Shown here: positions 59,146-64,000 of the stretch, one piece after another | Position numbering within the stretch: position 1 is the first letter of the stretch | How the letters are laid out: each line of letters starts with the position of its first letter | Assembly (NCBI RefSeq): GCF_009720835.1 | Contig: NZ_WNKZ01000016.1 | Location: 1-64,000, forward strand | DNA: 64,000 bases | Reading direction: 5' to 3' | Source: Pseudoduganella buxea | GTDB lineage: Bacteria > Pseudomonadota > Gammaproteobacteria > Burkholderiales > Burkholderiaceae_D | Position numbers and translations under genes: made by a program | Notes under the pieces: model-generated | What the model was told of the DNA's origin: nothing | Seen by the model: only the letters and a program-made list of their open reading frames with translations | The model's database searches: none

Positions 59146-59245
59146 TGACGGGGCACCATATGCGCCGGAAACGTGCCCCACGACGCCGGGCCACGTCGCA
59201 GGCACTTTCGCAGAGGGAGCGAGAGCGCAAAGTTCGATGGGGTAA

Positions 59246-59322
<77 letters not shown>

Positions 59323-59461
59323 TGTATCGGGAGCGGATGCTCCGCGTTGAGGTGCGACGCTTGCGGCCGGGGGCTGCAGGCGGCTACTGCGGAAGCAGAT
59401 CGAAGCAGCTGTGCGAATCTGCTTCACGGCGCCGCTCTACAAATCTGCTTCACATAAGCAA

Positions 59462-59492
59462 AAGCGGGTTGTCATTGACAACCCGCTTTCTG
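59462..59492 (-). terminator. Terminator after tRNA-Pro
   Basis: A 12-bp stem (AAAGCGGGTTGTC/GACAACCCGCTTT) with a short loop lies 8 bases beyond the tRNA-Pro 3' end on the minus strand and is followed by TTTTGC. Confidence 0.85.
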
Positions 59493-59499
59493 AAGGAGT

Positions 59500-59576
59500 G
59501 GTCGGAGTACAAGGATTCGAACCTTGGACCCCCTGGTCCCAAACCAGGTGCGCTACCGGGCTGCGCTACACTCCGA
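59500..59576 (-). tRNA. tRNA-Pro(TGG)
   Basis: On the minus strand the acceptor CGGAGTG pairs with the 3' CTCCG region, the D-arm is AGCGCAGCCCGGTAGCGC, the anticodon loop TTTGGGA gives anticodon TGG, the T-arm is GGTTCGAATCC, and CCA is encoded. 77 nt. Confidence 0.96.
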
Positions 59577-59652
59577 TGAACGTATGATACTCGCTCGGGG
59601 TGCGAAACGTCAAATCTATGTTTGCCCCCGCGCTAGCTGCCCCTGGCGGCGT

Positions 59653-61005
<1,353 letters not shown>

Positions 61006-61074
61006 TTTCTGCTCTCTTTACTCGTTAAGGGGTGCATCCCTGCAGGCCATGCCCGCCGCGCCTTCCCCGTTGTT

Positions 61075-61899
61075 TCATTGGGCCGCTTGCCACACTGCGA
61101 GGGCATCGACCGTTTCAGCCACGTCATGTACCCGGACGATGGTGGCGCCATGCGCCACCGCCGCCAGGGCCCCGCCGATGCTGCCGGCGAGACGCTGTTC
61201 GACCGGCTTGCCGGTCACGGCGCCGATCATCGACTTGCGCGACAGGCCCGCCAGCAGGGGCACACCCAGGTCCGACGCGATCCGGCGGATGTCCCGCAAT
61301 AAAGCGTAATTATGCTCGACAGTCTTGCCGAAGCCAAAGCCCGGATCCACCCACAGGCGGCTTCGATCAATGCCGGCCGACGTCAACGCAACAATGCGTT
61401 CGTGGAGAAAATCCGTCACCTCCCGCACGACGTCGACGTAGACAGGTTTATCCTGCATTGTTGCAGGTTTGTCAAGCATATGCATGATGCAGAGCGCACA
61501 ATCGCTGTCGCGCACGGCCTCGATGGCGCCAGGGGCACGGAAAGCGTTGACGTCGTTGATCATGTCGGCGCCGGCCAGCACGGCCTCGCGCATCACTGCG
61601 GGCTTGTAGGTGTCGACGGAAATGGCCTTGCCACAGTCGCGCAGCGCGAACAGTACGGGCAGCACGCGTCGCAATTCCTCGTCCAGCGACACGGCCGGGG
61701 CGCCGGGACGGGTCGACTCGCCGCCGATATCGATGATGTCGGCACCATCCCGGATCATCTGCTCGGCATGTGACAGGGCGAAGTCAAGGGCGGCGAACTG
61801 GCCGCCATCGGAAAAGGAATCGGGCGTGACGTTGAGGATGCCCATGACGAGGGCACCTTGGCGGGGGAAATTGAAGCGGCCGAACGGTAGTGGTGGCAT
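61075..61899 (-). CDS. folP: Dihydropteroate synthase
   Basis: FolP condenses p-aminobenzoate with hydroxymethyl-dihydropterin pyrophosphate in folate synthesis and is the sulfonamide target. The 274-aa TIM barrel has MGILNVTPDSFSDGG (near residue 19), DIIDIGGESTRPGA, and the pterin-binding end SIGGALAAVAHGATIVRVHDV. It starts at ATG 61899 and is 69 bp upstream of glmM. No sign of the usual resistance insertions was seen in the SRPGA or N-terminal loops. Confidence 0.96.
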   Translation of the reverse strand: MPPLPFGRFNFPRQGALVMGILNVTPDSFSDGGQFAALDFALSHAEQMIRDGADIIDIGGESTRPGAPAVSLDEELRRVLPVLFALRDCGKAISVDTYKPAVMREAVLAGADMINDVNAFRAPGAIEAVRDSDCALCIMHMLDKPATMQDKPVYVDVVREVTDFLHERIVALTSAGIDRSRLWVDPGFGFGKTVEHNYALLRDIRRIASDLGVPLLAGLSRKSMIGAVTGKPVEQRLAGSIGGALAAVAHGATIVRVHDVAETVDALAVWQAAQ

Positions 61900-61990
61900 A
61901 CGGGTGCAGCGGTGAGCAAGGAATAGAAGGGGGACGGCAGCCGTGGGCTAGGCGCGCGGCCACAAGCAAGCACAAACAAGCCACAAATAA

Positions 61991-62018
61991 AAAGGGCGAG
62001 GATCGCTCCTCACCCTTT
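61991..62018 (-). terminator. Terminator after ftsH
   Basis: A 12-bp stem with one mismatch (AAAGGGCGAGGA/TCCTCACCCTTT) lies 20 bp beyond the ftsH stop and is followed on the minus strand by TTTTATTTG. Either folP has its own promoter or read-through occurs. Confidence 0.85.
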
Positions 62019-62038
62019 GGGTAACGCTATTTGAAACC

Positions 62039-63919
62039 TCAGGCCGGTGCGGTGGCGTTCGGCGAGGCGGTCGGGCCGTCGTCGCTCGGGCGCTTGCGCA
62101 GGGTCACGCCGGCTTTCGGCGGACGGGGCTCGTGGCCGGCCATGATGTCGTTGATCTGGTCCGCGTCGATGGTTTCCCAATCCAGCAGGGCCTTCGTCAT
62201 CATTTCGACCTTGTCGCGGTTCTCTTCCAGCAGCTTGCGCGCCAGGGCGTACTGCGTGTCCAGGATCAGGCGGATTTCCGAGTCGACCTTCTGCTGCGTC
62301 GCTTCGGAAATGGTCTTGTTGCTGCCGCCCATGAAGCCTTCGTTCTGCTCATCCTCGTAGACCATCACGCCCAGCGAATCGGACATGCCGAAGCGCGTCA
62401 CCATCGAGCGGGCCAGCTTGGTGGCGCGGGAGAAGTCGTTCGAGGCGCCGGTGGACATCTGGCCGACGAAGATTTCCTCGGCAATACGGCCGCCGAACAG
62501 GATCGAGATTTCCTCCAGCATCTTGTCCTTGTAGCCGGAAATCTTGTCGTGCTCGGGCAACTGCCACGTCAGGCCCAGGGCCCAGCCGCGCGGCATGATC
62601 GTGACCTTGTGCACGGGATCGGCCTTCGGCAGCAGCTTGGCGACGACGGCGTGGCCGGACTCGTGGTAAGCCGTGTTGCGACGTTCTTCCTCGCGGATGA
62701 CCATCGACTTGCGTTCCGGGCCCATGAAGATCTTGTCCTTGGCATCCTCGAAGTCCTGCATGTCGACCAGGCGCTTGCCGCGGCGGGCCGCGAACAGGGC
62801 TGCCTCGTTGACGAGGTTGGCCAGGTCGGCGCCGGAGAAGCCAGGCGTGCCGCGGGCCAGGATGTCGGCCTTGACGTCGGTGCCGATCGGCACTTTACGC
62901 ATGTGCACGTTCAGGATCTGCTCGCGGCCACGGATGTCCGGCAGGCCCACGGAGACCTGGCGGTCGAAACGGCCTGGACGCAGCAGCGCCTTGTCCAGCA
63001 CGTCGGCACGGTTGGTGGCGGCAATGACGATGACGCCGGAAGACGCTTCGAAGCCGTCCATTTCCACCAGCAGCTGGTTCAAGGTCTGTTCGCGTTCGTC
63101 GTTACCGCCGCCCATGCCGGCGCCACGGTGACGGCCGACCGCGTCGATCTCGTCGATGAAGATAATGCACGGCGAGTGCTTCTTGGCGTTCTCGAACATG
63201 TCACGCACGCGGGACGCACCCACGCCGACGAACATCTCGACGAAGTCGGAACCGGAGATCGAGAAGAACGGCACCTTCGCTTCGCCGGCAATGGCGCGCG
63301 CCAGCAGGGTCTTACCGGTGCCGGGAGGACCAACCATCAGCACGCCGCGGGGAATACGACCGCCCAGTTTCTGGAACTTGGTCGGGTCTTTCAGGAAGTC
63401 GACGATCTCCGTCACTTCCTCTTTCGCTTCGTCGCAGCCGGCGACGTCGCCGAAGGTGACGGTGTTGTTGGTTTCGTCCAGCATGCGCGCCTTCGACTTG
63501 CCGAAGGAGAACGCGCCGCCCTTGCCGCCGCCCTGCATCTGTCGCATGAAGAAGATCCACACGCCGATCAGCAGCAGCATCGGGAACCAGGACACGAATA
63601 CCTGCTGCAGGAACGATGGCTCTTCCGGCGGACGCACGTCGAAGCGCACGCCGTTCTCGCGCAGGTCGCCGATCAGGCCGCGGTCGAGGTAGGTCGACGT
63701 CGTGCGCACGCGCGTGTCGTCGATCTTCGTCGCCGTGATGCTGTTGCCCTCGATAACGAGATCCTTGATGCGCTTCGCCTTGATCTCATCGAGCAGGTCG
63801 GAGTACGCGATGGTCTTGCTGCCGCCTGAAATGCTGTGGCTGTCGAACTGCTTGAACAGCATAAATAACAGCAGGGCAACGACGACCCATATGGCGGATT
63901 TGGAAAACATGTTATTCAC
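62039..63919 (-). CDS. ftsH: ATP-dependent zinc metalloprotease FtsH
   Basis: This 626-aa membrane-bound AAA+ protease degrades regulators and misassembled membrane proteins. There are two N-terminal membrane segments ([17 protein letters not shown] and [19 protein letters not shown]) around a periplasmic domain, then the AAA module with Walker A GPPGTGKT, Walker [12 protein letters not shown] and SRH, then the protease with HESGH zinc motif. The start is a GTG at 63919, 8 bases after AAGGAG; an ATG three codons later is spaced too far. rlmE is expected just beyond the window, as in other proteobacteria. Confidence 0.97.
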   Translation of the reverse strand: MNNMFSKSAIWVVVALLLFMLFKQFDSHSISGGSKTIAYSDLLDEIKAKRIKDLVIEGNSITATKIDDTRVRTTSTYLDRGLIGDLRENGVRFDVRPPEEPSFLQQVFVSWFPMLLLIGVWIFFMRQMQGGGKGGAFSFGKSKARMLDETNNTVTFGDVAGCDEAKEEVTEIVDFLKDPTKFQKLGGRIPRGVLMVGPPGTGKTLLARAIAGEAKVPFFSISGSDFVEMFVGVGASRVRDMFENAKKHSPCIIFIDEIDAVGRHRGAGMGGGNDEREQTLNQLLVEMDGFEASSGVIVIAATNRADVLDKALLRPGRFDRQVSVGLPDIRGREQILNVHMRKVPIGTDVKADILARGTPGFSGADLANLVNEAALFAARRGKRLVDMQDFEDAKDKIFMGPERKSMVIREEERRNTAYHESGHAVVAKLLPKADPVHKVTIMPRGWALGLTWQLPEHDKISGYKDKMLEEISILFGGRIAEEIFVGQMSTGASNDFSRATKLARSMVTRFGMSDSLGVMVYEDEQNEGFMGGSNKTISEATQQKVDSEIRLILDTQYALARKLLEENRDKVEMMTKALLDWETIDADQINDIMAGHEPRPPKAGVTLRKRPSDDGPTASPNATAPA

Positions 63920-64000
63920 GAAAACTCCTTGGATGCTCGCGCACCTGTTACCTGTAGCAGAATTCCGATTTTACTCGCAATGGGCAGGCCGTGCTACAAA

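Overview
The window is a GC-rich piece of a betaproteobacterial chromosome, most likely from the Oxalobacteraceae (Massilia/Telluria/Duganella group). This rests on the housekeeping genes (lysC, tilS, accA, cysS, lpxH, rlmB, rnr, ftsH-folP-glmM), a phasin, several PEP-CTERM proteins, and the hairpin repeats with an AATGGGG core between genes. The taxon is inferred from gene content; no rRNA gene is present.

1-8.9 kb, copper module. The left edge holds the last 66 codons and right end of an ISL3-family insertion sequence. About 20 bp further on is a CueR-type copper promoter. It drives a 22-codon leader ORF and five genes: two haem-oxygenase-like di-iron oxidases, two fumarase/aspartase-superfamily lyases and one SAM methyltransferase. 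Their number, type and order match the copper-induced fluopsin C pathway of Pseudomonas aeruginosa (flcE-D-C-B-A, PA3519-PA3515). A Cu+-exporting P1B ATPase lies convergent to them under its own CueR-like promoter. This reads as a combined copper-sequestration/antibiotic and copper-export island. It ends beside a tRNA-Ser gene whose 3' part and terminator are duplicated in inverted orientation.

8.9-23.5 kb, core genome: tRNA-Ser, lysC, tilS, accA, a HhH-GPD DNA glycosylase, cysS, a periplasmic and a cytoplasmic cyclophilin, lpxH, a DinB-family protein, a methyltransferase, a TPR protein, a DUF1439 lipoprotein, a DUF72 protein, a LysR regulator and an Old Yellow Enzyme.

23.5-35.6 kb, accessory: a DUF6683 protein, a YkgJ-type cysteine-cluster protein whose 3' end runs into a decayed duplicate of the neighbouring outer-membrane gene, the intact DUF5916 outer-membrane protein, a SulP transporter fused to a beta-carbonic anhydrase, a YtrA-type GntR/ABC operon, a stand-alone cyanophycin-synthetase N-domain protein, and YceH.

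35.6-44.7 kb: rlmB, rnr, five identical tRNA-Leu(CAG) genes in two groups around a PEP-CTERM metalloprotease gene, a multidomain histidine kinase coupled to a 75-aa secreted peptide, and a phasin.

44.7-52.4 kb: a LexA box ahead of a VRR-NUC (FAN1-like) nuclease and an XPD/DinG helicase that carries an N-terminal Cas4-like nuclease module; a four-gene LiaI/LiaF/LytS/LytR-like envelope operon on the minus strand; and two very small proteins.

52.4-64 kb: a LysR regulator, two tandem FxDxF-type PEP-CTERM proteins, an FdhD homologue without the usual CxxC, periplasmic L-asparaginase, a divergent ArgP/LysE-type regulator-exporter pair, tRNA-Arg and tRNA-Pro, then glmM, folP and ftsH in the classical order.
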